Shown here: one piece after another, positions 28,361-37,918 of the stretch | Layout: every line of letters begins with the position of its first letter | How positions within the stretch are numbered: position 1 is the first letter of the stretch | NCBI RefSeq assembly: GCF_000245335.1 | Contig: NZ_JH600294.1 | Coordinates: forward strand, 282,826-346,825 | Length of the DNA: 64,000 nucleotides | Origin: Bacillus mojavensis RO-H-1 = KCTC 3706 | GTDB taxonomy: Bacteria; Bacillota; Bacilli; Bacillales; Bacillaceae | Reading direction: 5' to 3' | Position numbers and translations under genes: made by a program | Notes under the pieces: generated by a model | What the model was told of the DNA's origin: nothing | The model's input: the letters and a program-made list of their open reading frames with translations, nothing else | Database searches by the model: none

Positions 28361-28965
28361 TATTGAAACGTATCTTTGTACCATTGGCGAGCCTGTTCAG
28401 CTTCATGCTGTGTGAGCTGATGGCCCCCATCCTGCCAAAAAACTGAAGCAGATGCCCCGCTGTCAAGCAAACAGCGGTGAAGCTCTTCCGATTCTTCCTT
28501 TGTGCAGAGCGGATCATATTTCCCGGCCCCAATGAAAACAGGAAGCCCTGTCATATCGGGAAGCTCAAGCCCCCGGATCGGCACCATAGGATGATGCAGA
28601 ATAGCCCCCTTTAAAACATCCGCATAATGAAAAAGCAGGCTTGCCGCGATATTTGCACCGTTTGAGTAGCCGACTGCAATCACTCGGCTCTGGTCAAATT
28701 GATGCGTTTGTGCCGCCTCGTCGATAAAATCTTTCAATTCTTTTGTCCGCTCAACGAGATCCTTTTCATCAAATACACCTTCGCTGAGGCGTTTGAAAAA
28801 GCGCGGCATTCCATTTTCGAGCACTGATCCCCTGACACCGAGCAAATGAGCATCCGGATCTATAAATCGTCCCAATGAAAGGAGATCATGCTCATTTCCT
28901 CCGGTTCCATGTAACAGCAGTAAGACGTTGTCAGATGTTCCTTTTTCAAAAATATGCTTCATCAT
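28360..28965 (-). CDS. yodD: Carboxylesterase YodD (MhqD-like alpha/beta hydrolase)
   Basis: A 201-residue alpha/beta hydrolase of the phospholipase/carboxylesterase family: LLLHGTGGNEHD oxyanion region, nucleophile motif VGYSNGA, Asp in GKYDPLC and His in GGHQL. Close paralogue of MhqD, a hydroquinone-response enzyme. It lies 9 nt downstream of the ring-cleavage dioxygenase-like yodE, so the pair is an operon that probably handles quinone or catechol compounds. Confidence 0.9.
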   Translation of the reverse strand: MMKHIFEKGTSDNVLLLLHGTGGNEHDLLSLGRFIDPDAHLLGVRGSVLENGMPRFFKRLSEGVFDEKDLVERTKELKDFIDEAAQTHQFDQSRVIAVGYSNGANIAASLLFHYADVLKGAILHHPMVPIRGLELPDMTGLPVFIGAGKYDPLCTKEESEELHRCLLDSGASASVFWQDGGHQLTQHEAEQARQWYKDTFQ

Positions 28966-28974
28966 GTTCCCCTC

Positions 28975-29888
28975 CTACAATTCAGGCAAAAGATCTGTAA
29001 TTTGTTTGCGGTGTTGCTCCAGCCATTCGGGCAGCTTTAATGATGTCCCCAGCTCATCAAACGTTTCATCTGTCATAAAGCCTGGTTCATCTGTGGCGAT
29101 CTCAAATAAGATGCCTCCTTTTTCCCTGAAATAAATTGATGTGAAATACTCCCTGTCAAGAATTTCTGATGAAGGGAGATGTTTTTCAGCAATCACCGGC
29201 TGCCAATTGGCCTGCTCCTCACTCGTTGTCCGAAACGCTATATGATGAACTGTTCCATAACCGCCGACGCCTCTTTTTTCCGGCTGCAAATGAACGTCGA
29301 TCACGTTTCCGACAGCCGCTGCGGATTTGAGTCTAACGATCTGATCTTCTTCCGCCACTTTGCTGTATCCGAAGCTTTCCACTAACAATTGAATCGTCGC
29401 TTGTGGATCATAGGAGTACAGCAGCACGCCTTTCATCCCGGTGATGGCTTCATGTTCTGAAATGCCGTCAGGTGTCCACTCGCTTTTTTCGCTATCGCCG
29501 TCTTCCATGATCGCTAACGGAAGGTCTTCCGTATCATCAAAGATAAGCGCCTGTTCCCCGCATAGCATTTTCTCCTCTGCATTCAGCCCATTATTTTGAA
29601 GGCGTTCCTTCCAGAAAGCCAGAGAGCCTTTAGGAACTGAAAAGTAAATCCGGCCGGCTTGGCCTTTCCCTACCGTCCCCTGCCCGCTTCCTTGAAACGG
29701 GAAAAAAGGTAAATAATGGTCCCTGGATCTCCATTTTGATTCCCAAAGTAAAAATGATATGTTCCCGGGTCATCGAAATTCACTGTTTTTTTGACAAGCC
29801 GAAGCCCGAGCACTTCAGTATAAAATCGCAAATTTTCTTGCGGATCTCTGGCAAATGCTGTGACATGGTGCAATCCTTCTGTTATCAT
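28975..29888 (-). pseudogene. yodE: Ring-cleavage dioxygenase-like YodE (MhqO-like), frameshifted
   Basis: A two-module vicinal-oxygen-chelate protein. N-terminal VOC motif GLHHVTAFARDPQENLRFYTEVLGLRLV and C-terminal module with TVHHIAFRTTSEEQ and the metal Glu in ILFEIATDEPGF. The frame breaks at GTIIYLFSRFKE. The expected FPFQGSGQGTVGKGQAGRIYF is in another frame, reached by a one-base change in the A-run at 29702-29707. Corrected length is about 304, normal for MhqO-type proteins. Start: AGGAG before MITEGL, five codons inside the open frame. Probably a base-calling indel. Confidence 0.85.
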
Positions 29889-30072
29889 CTCTTCACTCCT
29901 CAATTATCTTGATTTCGAGATATTTATTATTTTAAACCTATATTGTGCAGGATGCAAACCATGTGATTTAATTAAATAATTGAAAAAATCATTTTTTTCT
30001 AATAATTATCTTGTGATCTTATCTTACAACTGCTATTATAGTGAGCATTATCATGTTTCAGGAGGAAAGTAA

Positions 30073-30273
30073 ATGGTTAAAAAAGCACTTATTGTTATAC
30101 TCATCATTTTACCATTCGTTCAGCTTGCGCTTTTGCCGCTTGTGAATCGAATTGAACCGATTATTTTCGGCCTTCCTTTTTTCCACTTTTGGCTGCTGCT
30201 GTGGATTATTATTACGCCGGTATGTTCATTTGGCATTTACCTGGTGCAAAGAAAAGATGGAGGAATTGAATAA
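30073..30273 (+). CDS. DUF3311 small membrane subunit
   Basis: 66 residues with two membrane helices (ALIVILIILPFVQLALLPLVN and FHFWLLLWIIITPVCSFGIYLV), matching the DUF3311 pattern. Such proteins are found directly upstream of SSS-family symporters and act as a small companion subunit. The stop codon overlaps the ATG of yodF (TAATG). AGGAGGAAA precedes the start. Confidence 0.85.
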   Translation: MVKKALIVILIILPFVQLALLPLVNRIEPIIFGLPFFHFWLLLWIIITPVCSFGIYLVQRKDGGIE

Positions 30274-31763
30274 TGCAAGGAAATCTCACTGCACTTATGA
30301 TTACGGCTATTATCGTATTAACTGTTGTCTGTATCGGATTTCTCGCCGGGAGAGACAAATCATCGCGAACCTCGGTGGAAGAATGGTCTGTCGGCGGCAG
30401 ACGTTTTGGCGGCCTTCTCGTTTGGTTTTTAGTAGGCGCTGACCTTTACACGGCATATACTTTCTTAGGCCTGACCAGTACGGCTTACACAGGCGGTAGT
30501 GTTGCGTTTTTTGCCATTCCTTACTCTGTATTGGCTTATTTTATCGCCTATTTCTTCCTGCCGAAGCTTTGGAATGTTGCGAAAATTCACAAATTAACAA
30601 CTCTCGCAGATTATGCGCGGGAACGTTTTGACAGTAAGCTGTTGGCAAGTCTCGTTGCAATTGTCGGGGTCCTGATGCTTATCCCGTATATCTGTCTTCA
30701 GCTTAGCGGAATTCAAGATACGCTTCAGGTTGCGGGCACCGGCTATATCAACGTAAAGTTCGTTGTCATTATCTCATTCATCCTTGTTGCTCTTTACACG
30801 TTTTTCAGCGGGATTAAAGGGCCAACTTTTACAGCCATTATTAAAGATATTTTAGTATGGGTGATTATGCTGTTTATGGTCGTTTCACTCCCGCTTATTC
30901 ATTTCAACGGCTGGACGCCGATGATTGATACATTGGTGAAGGAAGCGCCGCAAATGCTGACGATACCGACAGAAGGCCCAAAAGGCATCCCTTGGTTTAT
31001 TACAGCATCTATTGTATCCGCCTTGGCACTTTTTATGTGGGCGCATGCCGCTACAGGTGTATTTACGGCGAAAAGTGCCGATGCAGTTAGAAAAAACAGC
31101 ATGTTTTTGCCGCTTTATAACATCGTTTTAATCTTAGTTATTTTCCTTGGTTTTATCGCTTTTCTTGTGCTGCCGGAAGATACAAATCCAAGACTGGCGC
31201 TGCTGCATCTAATTCAGGCGTCTTACGGCGGCGTGGCACAAGGTTTTGCCTATGCCACTATCGCCCTTGCCTCATTGATCCCTTGTTCGATCATGGCTAT
31301 CGGAGCGTCGAATTTATTTGCCAATAACTTATACCGTGACTTGATCCATCCAAATGTGTCACAAAGCAAACTGACCCTTATTACACGTTCCATGGTGTTT
31401 GTTGTGATCGGTCTTGCTCTTCTATTTGGAATGCTGTTCCCAACTGCCTTAGTGACACTTCAGCTTTTAGGCGTTTCCGGCATGGTGCAGATCTTCCCGG
31501 CAATTGCCGTCAGCTTATTCTGGAAGAACCAAACGAGAGAGGCGACAATAATCGGATTATTAGCGGGCCTTGCGGTTACGTTTATTGTGTATATCACGCA
31601 ATCTGCACACGGCATTTATGAAGGATTCTGGGGATTGTCCGCCAATATCATCGCTGTAGTCATTCTCAATCCGCTGTTTGTAAAAAGAGCAGGTTCAAAT
31701 CCAGTCAAAGAAGGTTTATTTGCTAAAAAAACTGAACCGAATTCGAACCAGAAGGGTGCTTAA
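30273..31763 (+). CDS. yodF: SSS-family sodium:solute symporter YodF
   Basis: A 496-residue membrane protein with about 13 helices (SVGGRRFGGLLVWFLVGADLYTAYTFLG, ALYTFFSGIKGPTFTAIIKDILVWV) of the PutP/PanF class. It imports an organic solute with sodium. Coupled by overlapping stop and start to a DUF3311 companion. The substrate cannot be told from sequence; annotations vary between proline, pantothenate and others. Confidence 0.9.
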   Translation: MQGNLTALMITAIIVLTVVCIGFLAGRDKSSRTSVEEWSVGGRRFGGLLVWFLVGADLYTAYTFLGLTSTAYTGGSVAFFAIPYSVLAYFIAYFFLPKLWNVAKIHKLTTLADYARERFDSKLLASLVAIVGVLMLIPYICLQLSGIQDTLQVAGTGYINVKFVVIISFILVALYTFFSGIKGPTFTAIIKDILVWVIMLFMVVSLPLIHFNGWTPMIDTLVKEAPQMLTIPTEGPKGIPWFITASIVSALALFMWAHAATGVFTAKSADAVRKNSMFLPLYNIVLILVIFLGFIAFLVLPEDTNPRLALLHLIQASYGGVAQGFAYATIALASLIPCSIMAIGASNLFANNLYRDLIHPNVSQSKLTLITRSMVFVVIGLALLFGMLFPTALVTLQLLGVSGMVQIFPAIAVSLFWKNQTREATIIGLLAGLAVTFIVYITQSAHGIYEGFWGLSANIIAVVILNPLFVKRAGSNPVKEGLFAKKTEPNSNQKGA

Positions 31764-31798
31764 AAAAAGCCATACGCGGTAGCCGCGTATGGCTTTTA
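31764..31798. terminator. Bidirectional terminator yodF/ctpA
   Basis: AAAGCCATACGCGG/CCGCGTATGGCTTTT stem with a 3-nt loop. Confidence 0.92.
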
Positions 31799-33197
31799 CA
31801 TTTCTTTTTTCAGCGTTTCAATTGCTTTTTTCATTTGCGTATCATTATTTGACAGCTTTTGTTGAAGTTCTGTCATTAGTTTTGTTGTAGTATCGCCAGT
31901 CAGCACGCCTGTTTCTTTCAGATTCTCTTTTTTCTGGAACTGTTTGATGACTGATACAAAATCTTGATCATACGCACTGTTTACCTTTACCTGATAGCCA
32001 AGTGCTTTCAGCATTTGCTGAGCGACTTTGACTTCCGTGCCTGTATTGCCCGATTTGTACGTTTTATCAGCGTCCAAATATGGGAGCTTGGCGTAATCAG
32101 GAAGCTCTGCTTTCACTTGCGGTTTGATGCCTTTTTTATGGATCCATTCACCGTCAGCAGTCAGCCATTTGGCCATTGTCAGTTTGACTGTTGAACCATC
32201 CTCATACTCTTTTGCGGTTTGCACTGTGCCTTTTCCGAATGTGGTTTCTCCAATTAACGGAATGCCTGATGATTCATGAAGAGCAGCGGCCATGATTTCA
32301 GCAGCGCTCGCTGTTCCGTCATTTACTAAAACGACAGTCGGCTTGGTGACTTTTCGTTCTTTTTCTGCTTTCATGACTTCTTTTGAGCCGTTTTTGTACT
32401 CAACCTGCATAATATTTTTCCCTTTATCAAATAAACAAATTGCTCATTGTAATCGCCTGGTCCATTAATCCGCCCGGGTTGCCCCTCAAGTCTAAAATAT
32501 AGCCTTTGGCACCTTTTTTCTCTAAACTGTCAATCGCATTTGTCAGCTCTTTAGCAGTTGTTTCAGAGAAAGAAGTGATTTGGATCTCACCGATGCTGTT
32601 GTCTTTCATCTCAGAATAGACGGTCTCAACAGGAATCGTATCGCGCTGAATGGAAAGATCAATCTCTCCCACTCCCGCTCTGTTCAGGTCAAGTTTCACT
32701 TTTGTGCCCTTTTTGCCGCGGATTAAAGCGACAGCTTCATTTACATTCATGCCTTTTACGCTTTTACCGTTCACTTTCAGGATTTGATCCTTCGGTTTGA
32801 CTCCGGCTTTTTCAGCAGGTGATCCTTTGATTGGCGCAACAATAAGGATTTCACCGTCTTTTTCCTCTACTTGGGCTCCTATTCCTTCAAAGGATGCAGA
32901 AATGCTTTCTTCGAATGATTTTCCTTCCTCTTGATCCATATATGTAGAGTAAGGATCGTCCAGAGACTCAATCATTCCTTTAATTGCTCCATCTACTAAT
33001 TTGTCATCATTTGTTTTCTTGTAATAATCACTTTTGATTTGCTCATACGCTTTATTTAATTTATCGAACTTACTGTCTCCTGTGCTTGTTGATTTCTGGC
33101 CCAGAATGCTTGAATTGCCCGTAATAAATAAAGTCAGCGCCGAAGCGACAACCGCAGTGATCAGCACAACAAAAAACAGTTTCAATTGCCGTTTCAA
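31796..33197 (-). pseudogene. ctpA: Carboxy-terminal processing protease CtpA, frameshifted
   Basis: An S41 membrane-anchored protease. N-terminal transmembrane helix (8-28), PDZ domain (about 90-175), protease core with Ser in NDGTASAAEI and Lys in FGKGTVQ, and a C-terminal peptidoglycan-binding repeat (NTGTEVKVAQQMLKALGYQV). The first frame stops after MSNLFI, and the rest starts again at MQVEYKNG. One extra T in ATTTGATAAAGG (complement of AAA at 32429-32431) explains it; corrected length is about 466. All catalytic residues are intact in the second part, so an indel error or very recent mutation is likely. Confidence 0.88.
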
Positions 33198-33350
33198 TTA
33201 AACACCACCTTTTTCTTCTTACATTATTATCATGGACGATTTCCTATTCGTCAACTCGGAGCAGAAAATATAGAGATAGTGCCCTTCTTTAGCGTTTCAT
33301 AAACCTATGCCTTTTCACGACATATAATAACGAAAAAGGAGGATACCATT

Positions 33351-34052
33351 TTGAGCCGATATTTAGAAATGCTGTCCTTATTCGGTGTCTCTGGTGCACA
33401 TCCAGGCGGGCTTGCTTTTTCAAAAGCCCTATTGCAAAAAGCCGCGCCTCCGCCTGACCAGCCGATTCTTGATGCCGGATGCGGAACGGGGCAAACTGCG
33501 GCTTATTTAGGACATTTGCTTTATCCTGTCACAGTCGTTGATAGAGACCCTGTCATGCTTGAGAAGGCCAAAAAAAGATTTGCAAATGAAGGGCTGGCCA
33601 TCCCTGCATATCTTGGAGAGCTGGAACGTCTTCCGTTTTCTTCAGCATCCTTTTCCTGCGTCCTGTCCGAATCTGTCCTCAGTTTTTCCCATGTGACATC
33701 CTCCCTTCAAGAAATTAATAGAGTATTGAAGCCGGGCGGAATGCTGATCGGTATTGAAGCGGCGCTCAAAAAACCGATGCCTCCGCGCGAAAAGAAGCAA
33801 ATGATGGACTTTTACGGTTTTACAAAGCTTTATGACGAATTGGAGTGGATGGAATCGATTCGTTCCCATGGATTTCAGAAAACAGAAACGATCACCCTTT
33901 TGCCGGAAGATATGGAATTTGAACCGACTACAGAAATGGATGTATCGCACGCGATTGATCCTATCTACTACGATACGCTTCAGTCCCACTATGACCTCAT
34001 GCAGGCATACAGCGAGTATATGGGTCATTGTATCTTTATCGCATACAAGTAA
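33351..34052 (+). CDS. yodH: SAM-dependent methyltransferase YodH
   Basis: A 233-residue class I methyltransferase with motif I ILDAGCGTGQT (about 44-54), an acidic residue at the end of beta-2 (VVDRD) and the motif LSESVLSFSH and VLKPGGMLIG. Substrate unknown. The start is TTG, 7 nt after AAAGGAGG. Confidence 0.88.
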   Translation: MSRYLEMLSLFGVSGAHPGGLAFSKALLQKAAPPPDQPILDAGCGTGQTAAYLGHLLYPVTVVDRDPVMLEKAKKRFANEGLAIPAYLGELERLPFSSASFSCVLSESVLSFSHVTSSLQEINRVLKPGGMLIGIEAALKKPMPPREKKQMMDFYGFTKLYDELEWMESIRSHGFQKTETITLLPEDMEFEPTTEMDVSHAIDPIYYDTLQSHYDLMQAYSEYMGHCIFIAYK

Positions 34053-34138
34053 AACGGCGCTTCCCCCCCTCTTTTCGTCCAACCTTTTTTGTCTATCTTT
34101 CATAAGCTGATAGAAAGACGGATTAGGAGGGAATTGTA

Positions 34139-34399
34139 TTGGAAAAATACTATCATATTTGCCGCCAGCACCAAGGAAAAGTTGCTAGAATTACAGAAAG
34201 AAACGGCAGAGTCCACGTGGGCAGAATTACACGGGTCACCAACAGTAAAGTTTTTATTGCTCCAGTTACTTCAGGTGGCCCCAGAGGCGGATTTGGCTAT
34301 GGATATTGGGGCGGCTACGGATATGGATATGGAGCCGCGTACGGTATTGGCCTTGGGCTGATTGCAGGTGTGGCGCTCGCCGGTTTATTCTTTTTTTAA
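34139..34399 (+). CDS. yodI: YodI, Gly/Tyr-rich spore-type protein
   Basis: 86 residues: a small basic N-terminal half (GKVARITERNGRVHVGRITRV), then a Gly/Tyr repeat tract (GFGYGYWGGYGYGYGAAYG), and a hydrophobic C-terminus (LIAGVALAGLFFF). The pattern is typical of exported or coat-associated spore proteins. The start is TTG after AGGAGGGAA. An ATG in another frame upstream overlaps it but gives no such composition. Confidence 0.85.
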   Translation: MEKYYHICRQHQGKVARITERNGRVHVGRITRVTNSKVFIAPVTSGGPRGGFGYGYWGGYGYGYGAAYGIGLGLIAGVALAGLFFF

Positions 34400-34401
34400 T
34401 G

Positions 34402-34438
34402 GAAAAACCCGCTTATCCAATGATAAGCGGGTTTTTTA
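34402..34438. terminator. Bidirectional terminator yodI/yodJ
   Basis: AAACCCGCTTATC/GATAAGCGGGTTTTTT stem between convergent genes. Confidence 0.92.
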
Positions 34439-34440
34439 TT

Positions 34441-35262
34441 TTATATCTTCTTCACTTTTTCAAAGTATTCTTCTAATGTTAAGTCATGATCATGGATGAC
34501 CTTTGCAGCCTTTTTGCCTACATAACGCAAGTGCCATGGTTCGTATTCGTACTTTGTGATGTCTTCTTTGTTTTTAGGGTAGCGAATGATAAAACCGTAT
34601 TTATATGCATTGTTCTGCACCCATTTTCCGTCTTCGGTGCTGCCGAACGCTTCATTTAGCTCAAAACCATTGCTTCGGCTGGAAATATCCATTGCAAGCC
34701 CTGTTTGATGCTCGCTTTCACCAGGATATGCGACTGCTTCTCTTGCTTTCTTTTCCCCTTTTAGGCTAACTTCATTTTTAAAGATAGCCTGCTGTCTGTC
34801 ATACGAGCGGTATCCTGAAACAGCTGCCAGCTCATAGCCATCCTTTTTCGCGGCGTCAAACATCGTTTTTAATGCGTCTGCTGCTTCTTTTCTGATGTAT
34901 CGCTTTTGAATTTTTTCTTCAAAAGAAAACTCGACATCAGGGATAACTAGATCGCTAGGTTCATAGTCTCCTGGCAGTGCGTATTGCTTATTGACAAGGG
35001 CGAGGATATTTTTTGGATTTTGAATGGTTTCCAAACCGTCCACTTTTTTAATGTTATTGAAAAACTTGCTTTCCAATAAGAACTCACTGTCCTGCGTATT
35101 TGTTTTTTTGCTGTCAGCTGTTTTTTCTTCTGTCTGTTTTGATTCTGCGGTGGTTTTCGTATCCTTTTCAGCATCTCCGTTTGACATGCTGCAGCCGGCT
35201 CCGACAATTGCCGTCACACTCAAAGCGGCAGCCAGCGAAAACCATTTACCGGGCTTTTTCAT
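34441..35262 (-). CDS. yodJ: VanY-type carboxypeptidase lipoprotein YodJ
   Basis: A 273-residue lipoprotein: signal with lipobox VGAGC, a Lys/Thr/Glu-rich linker, then a peptidase M15B (VanY) domain with SGYRSYDRQQ, the zinc motif SEHQTGLAMDIS (His and Asp) and the second His in YEPWHLRYV. Expected to trim D-Ala or L,D-linked residues of peptidoglycan at the cell surface. Three start codons are in tandem (GTG ATG ATG); the last is best spaced from AAGGAAGG. Confidence 0.92.
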   Translation of the reverse strand: MKKPGKWFSLAAALSVTAIVGAGCSMSNGDAEKDTKTTAESKQTEEKTADSKKTNTQDSEFLLESKFFNNIKKVDGLETIQNPKNILALVNKQYALPGDYEPSDLVIPDVEFSFEEKIQKRYIRKEAADALKTMFDAAKKDGYELAAVSGYRSYDRQQAIFKNEVSLKGEKKAREAVAYPGESEHQTGLAMDISSRSNGFELNEAFGSTEDGKWVQNNAYKYGFIIRYPKNKEDITKYEYEPWHLRYVGKKAAKVIHDHDLTLEEYFEKVKKI

Positions 35263-35305
35263 CATCACATTACCTTCCTTTTATCAATCGTTTCCGTATC
35301 CATAA

Positions 35306-35338
35306 AGAAGAGGCTGCCGGCACCCAGCACGCCTCTTG
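35306..35338 (-). terminator. deoD terminator
   Basis: AGAGGCGTGCTGG/CCGGCAGCCTCT stem and T-rich tail on the minus strand, a few nt past the deoD stop. Confidence 0.75.
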
Positions 35339-35345
35339 ATTTATT

Positions 35346-36047
35346 TTATTGTGATACAGAATGTAAAGCTACTTCTATCATATCATGAAAAGTGGTTTGA
35401 CGCTCTTCCGCCGTTGTTTCTTCTCCTGTTAATACGTGATCGCTCACCGTCAGGATCGACAGCGCTTTTCTTCCATGCTTCGCTGCCAATGTATATAGAG
35501 CGGTTGTTTCCATCTCTACGCCGAGCACACCGTAGTTGGCAAGCTTTTCAATTTGAGAATCGTCATTGTAGAACTGGTCAGCAGTAAATACACTGCCTAC
35601 CGTCACCGGTACGCCTTTATCCTTAGCTGCGTCATAGGCATTTTTCAAAAGCTCGAAATCTGCGTTAGGCGCGAAATCGATACTTCCAAAAGCGACTCTG
35701 TTCATTTGTGAATCAGTAGAAGAAGTCATAGCCAAAATGACGTCGCGCACTTTGACATCTTTACGGATGGCGCCGCAAGAGCCTACTCTTATTAAATTTT
35801 GCACATCATAGCTTTGGATTAATTCATTGACGTAAATTGAAATGGACGGAACACCCATGCCCGTGCCCTGCACAGAGATTTTTTTGCCTTTATATGTACC
35901 TGTAAATCCATACATGCCTCTGACTTCATTATAGCATTCCACATTTTCAAGATACGTTTCAGCGATAAATTTTGCTCTGAGAGGGTCTCCCGGCAAAAGC
36001 ACCGTATCTGCAATTTGTCCTTTTTCCGCACCGATATGTACACTCAT
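35346..36047 (-). CDS. deoD: Purine nucleoside phosphorylase DeoD
   Basis: A 233-residue trimeric/hexameric-type [18 protein letters not shown], the phosphate-binding RVGSCGAIR, and [16 protein letters not shown] with the ribose-binding Glu/Met-Glu. It cleaves purine (deoxy)nucleosides, chiefly adenosine-type in Bacillus, to base and ribose-1-phosphate for salvage. AGGAGGATATGAG precedes the ATG. It is a single-gene unit. Confidence 0.95.
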   Translation of the reverse strand: MSVHIGAEKGQIADTVLLPGDPLRAKFIAETYLENVECYNEVRGMYGFTGTYKGKKISVQGTGMGVPSISIYVNELIQSYDVQNLIRVGSCGAIRKDVKVRDVILAMTSSTDSQMNRVAFGSIDFAPNADFELLKNAYDAAKDKGVPVTVGSVFTADQFYNDDSQIEKLANYGVLGVEMETTALYTLAAKHGRKALSILTVSDHVLTGEETTAEERQTTFHDMIEVALHSVSQ

Positions 36048-36249
36048 CTCATATCCTCCTATAAACCAAAATTAACAAGCAGTCCGTTCATTTTACAACG
36101 GATGTCATGATGAGACAAACTTCAGCATTGATTATAAAGGAATGTTCCGAAAAAAGAAAATGATCCGAGGTATTTTTAGGCGCCTTAGAGAAAATCGGGA
36201 TAATTGCGCTGCTGATATGAGAACCTAACGGCAAAAGGAGGGATGAAAC

Positions 36250-36375
36250 ATGGGTAAAAAACAGCGCAACCGAATTACCGGACAAAAAAAGAACAACCAC
36301 ATACCTGCTAAAGACGTTATCGCGGCTGAAGAGGCGCACGAAAAAGAGTATTCCGCGGCCAAACGAAAACCTTAA
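36250..36375 (+). CDS. Small basic protein (41 aa), unknown
   Basis: A 41-codon frame MGKKQRNRITGQKKNNHIPAKDV..., highly charged and without hydrophobic segments. AGGAGG lies 7 nt before the ATG, and a strong terminator follows 6 nt after the stop, so it is a real single-gene unit. Size and Lys/Gln/Asn content recall the minor small acid-soluble spore proteins and similar sporulation peptides, but I see no definite family signature. Confidence 0.75.
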   Translation: MGKKQRNRITGQKKNNHIPAKDVIAAEEAHEKEYSAAKRKP

Positions 36376-36378
36376 AAA

Positions 36379-36411
36379 ACAGAAAACTGCGGATGTCCGC
36401 AGTTTTCTTTT
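36379..36411. terminator. Bidirectional terminator before yodL
   Basis: GAAAACTGCGGA/TCCGCAGTTTTC stem between the 41-codon gene and convergent yodL. Confidence 0.9.
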
Positions 36412-36412
36412 G

Positions 36413-36727
36413 TTATGTTGTTTGCACAATCAGACGATTGATTTTCCTCCATCCGGCGGGAAGCAGTTTATAATATGTTTTCCCTTTTCTGCCTTCATCA
36501 ATCAAAATCACATCCCCTGTGGCCATAAATCTCGCATCATAATCACTTGGAACAGTATCGAATACATTAAACAGAGAGAATGCTCTTTTTAGCACGTCTT
36601 GATGATTGCTCCCGTTCAGTTCAGTTCGATAGACGGCTCTGTAGCCTTTTTTTTCACCAAACCGGGGTGTTTGAAATATTGTCACATCGTAAGAACAAGA
36701 CTTCTTTTTAAACACGGATAACATCAT
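36413..36727 (-). CDS. yodL: YodL, small hypothetical protein
   Basis: About 104 residues, soluble and basic (DVTIFQTPRFGEKKGYRAVYRTELNG, ARFMATGDVILIDEGRKGKTYYKLLPAGWRKI). The second segment resembles a YodL-type domain also present in larger phage and conjugative proteins. Function unknown here. TTG ATG ATG stand in tandem after GGAGGG, so the exact start is uncertain by two codons. Confidence 0.8.
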   Translation of the reverse strand: MMLSVFKKKSCSYDVTIFQTPRFGEKKGYRAVYRTELNGSNHQDVLKRAFSLFNVFDTVPSDYDARFMATGDVILIDEGRKGKTYYKLLPAGWRKINRLIVQTT

Positions 36728-36786
36728 CAAGATCCCTCCCTTTTATTTCTATAACATATTGGCGTTTCGACCTCTTTTTCCTCTCT

Positions 36787-37401
36787 CTACTTTTGTCGAA
36801 ACGAATGAAACTTTTCGTCAAAACCTTTCATGAGGAAAAACAGCAGCAGGCCGAGACTGAAGCCTCCTAAAACGTCAGTTAAAAAATGCACGCCGAGGTA
36901 GACTCTGCTGGCACCAACCAAAATAACCACAGTACCGGCGATTATGTATACCGCTTTTTTATGCTTTGACAAAAACGGGAGGTGTTTCACTAAAAAGTAG
37001 GCGATTACAGGATAAACACAAGCAGCGTTCATGGAGTGGCCGCTCGGAAAGCTGAAGGACGACTCATGAACGAGCGGTTCAAAGTCGGGCCTTGCCCGTT
37101 CGATCCACTCTTTTAATTATTTTTGTTTAATAGACGATCGGCACCGAATATGAAGAGCATCAAAAGACCGGCCCAGGTTTCTTTTGTAAAAAAACAGCCC
37201 TGCCCCAATGACTACGATAAGAGGCAGTAAAAAGGAAGTAGCCCCAAGATGAGTCATCCAAATCATCACATCATTCAGCCAAGGCTGACGGATAGCTGCG
37301 GCTGACTTACTGATCATTTCATCTGCTGATTGAACAGCATTTGTATGAATAACCGCGGCTAAAAAAAGAAAGAGAAGAAACAGACTGACTGGCTTGTACA
37401 A
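36787..37401 (-). pseudogene. yodM: PAP2-type phosphatase YodM with three one-base insertions
   Basis: A PAP2/undecaprenyl-pyrophosphatase-like membrane protein. The readable pieces carry the three PAP2 motifs: KEWIERARP, PSGHS, and SRVYLGVHFLTD. The frame is broken by an extra base at each of three short runs (TTT at 37178-37180, T5 at 37120-37124, T4 at 37111-37114). The net shift is +3, so the C-terminal piece returns to the original frame. Without them the product is about 203 residues. Three insertions within 70 nt while motifs stay perfect point to poor local base calling rather than decay. Confidence 0.82.
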
Positions 37402-37443
37402 GATTTTCCCTCCTTTAGTTCTTAACTTTCCTATCAGCCGAAT

Positions 37444-37473
37444 AAAAAACCGGAGCTGGCCGCTCCGGTTTCA
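37444..37473 (-). terminator. yozD terminator
   Basis: AACCGGAGC/GCTCCGGTT stem with TTTTTT on the minus strand, just after the yozD stop. Confidence 0.85.
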
Positions 37474-37477
37474 AGCC

Positions 37478-37654
37478 TTAACAATCTTCATCCAGCTCTT
37501 CATCTATCATACATTTTTCTATCAGATAATCAAAGGTAATATCGGCGATTTCAAACAGCTCATCTTCACTCGGTATGTAGCCCCGTCTTGCAAGCTCTCT
37601 GTAAAAAAATTCAGCGATTTCTTCCGTGTCAATCACAAGATCTATTTCTTTCAT
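37478..37654 (-). CDS. yozD: YozD, small acidic protein
   Basis: 58 residues starting MKEIDLVIDTEEIAEFFY and ending in Asp-Glu-Asp-Cys; acidic and mostly helical, with two Cys near the C-terminus. The length matches what I recall for YozD. AAAGGAGGCGG precedes the ATG, and the gene has its own terminator. Function unknown. Confidence 0.82.
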   Translation of the reverse strand: MKEIDLVIDTEEIAEFFYRELARRGYIPSEDELFEIADITFDYLIEKCMIDEELDEDC

Positions 37655-37774
37655 AACCGTACCGCCTCCTTTTTTATGTTTTATGAAAAAACGGGATGAA
37701 TTATACCCGGTGTTCTAAACAATTCTTTTATTCATATACATTGAATAAAAAAACAAGCCATAGGAGGCTGACTT

Positions 37775-37918
37775 ATGATCGCTAAAATGATGGAAGCATT
37801 GGACGGAGAAAGATTCGATATGGTGATGGAAAAAACGCTCAGAGGTATGACGCATGTCATGATGTGGGGCTGTCTGCCTTATTTTTTATATGTCATCATC
37901 CGCTTGTTCACAAACTAA
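37775..37918 (+). CDS. Small membrane protein (47 aa), unknown
   Basis: A 47-codon frame beginning MIAKMMEALDGERFDMVMEK. It has an amphipathic Met-rich N-terminal half and one membrane helix at the C-terminus (MMWGCLPYFLYVIIRLF). TAGGAGG lies 7 nt before the ATG. Its stop overlaps the 3' end of convergent yodN by 4 nt. Unrecognised family. Confidence 0.68.
   Translation: MIAKMMEALDGERFDMVMEKTLRGMTHVMMWGCLPYFLYVIIRLFTN

Noticed and set aside
33642..34103. 153-codon minus-strand frame opposite yodH
   Set aside because: No ribosome site and it covers a clear methyltransferase gene on the other strand.
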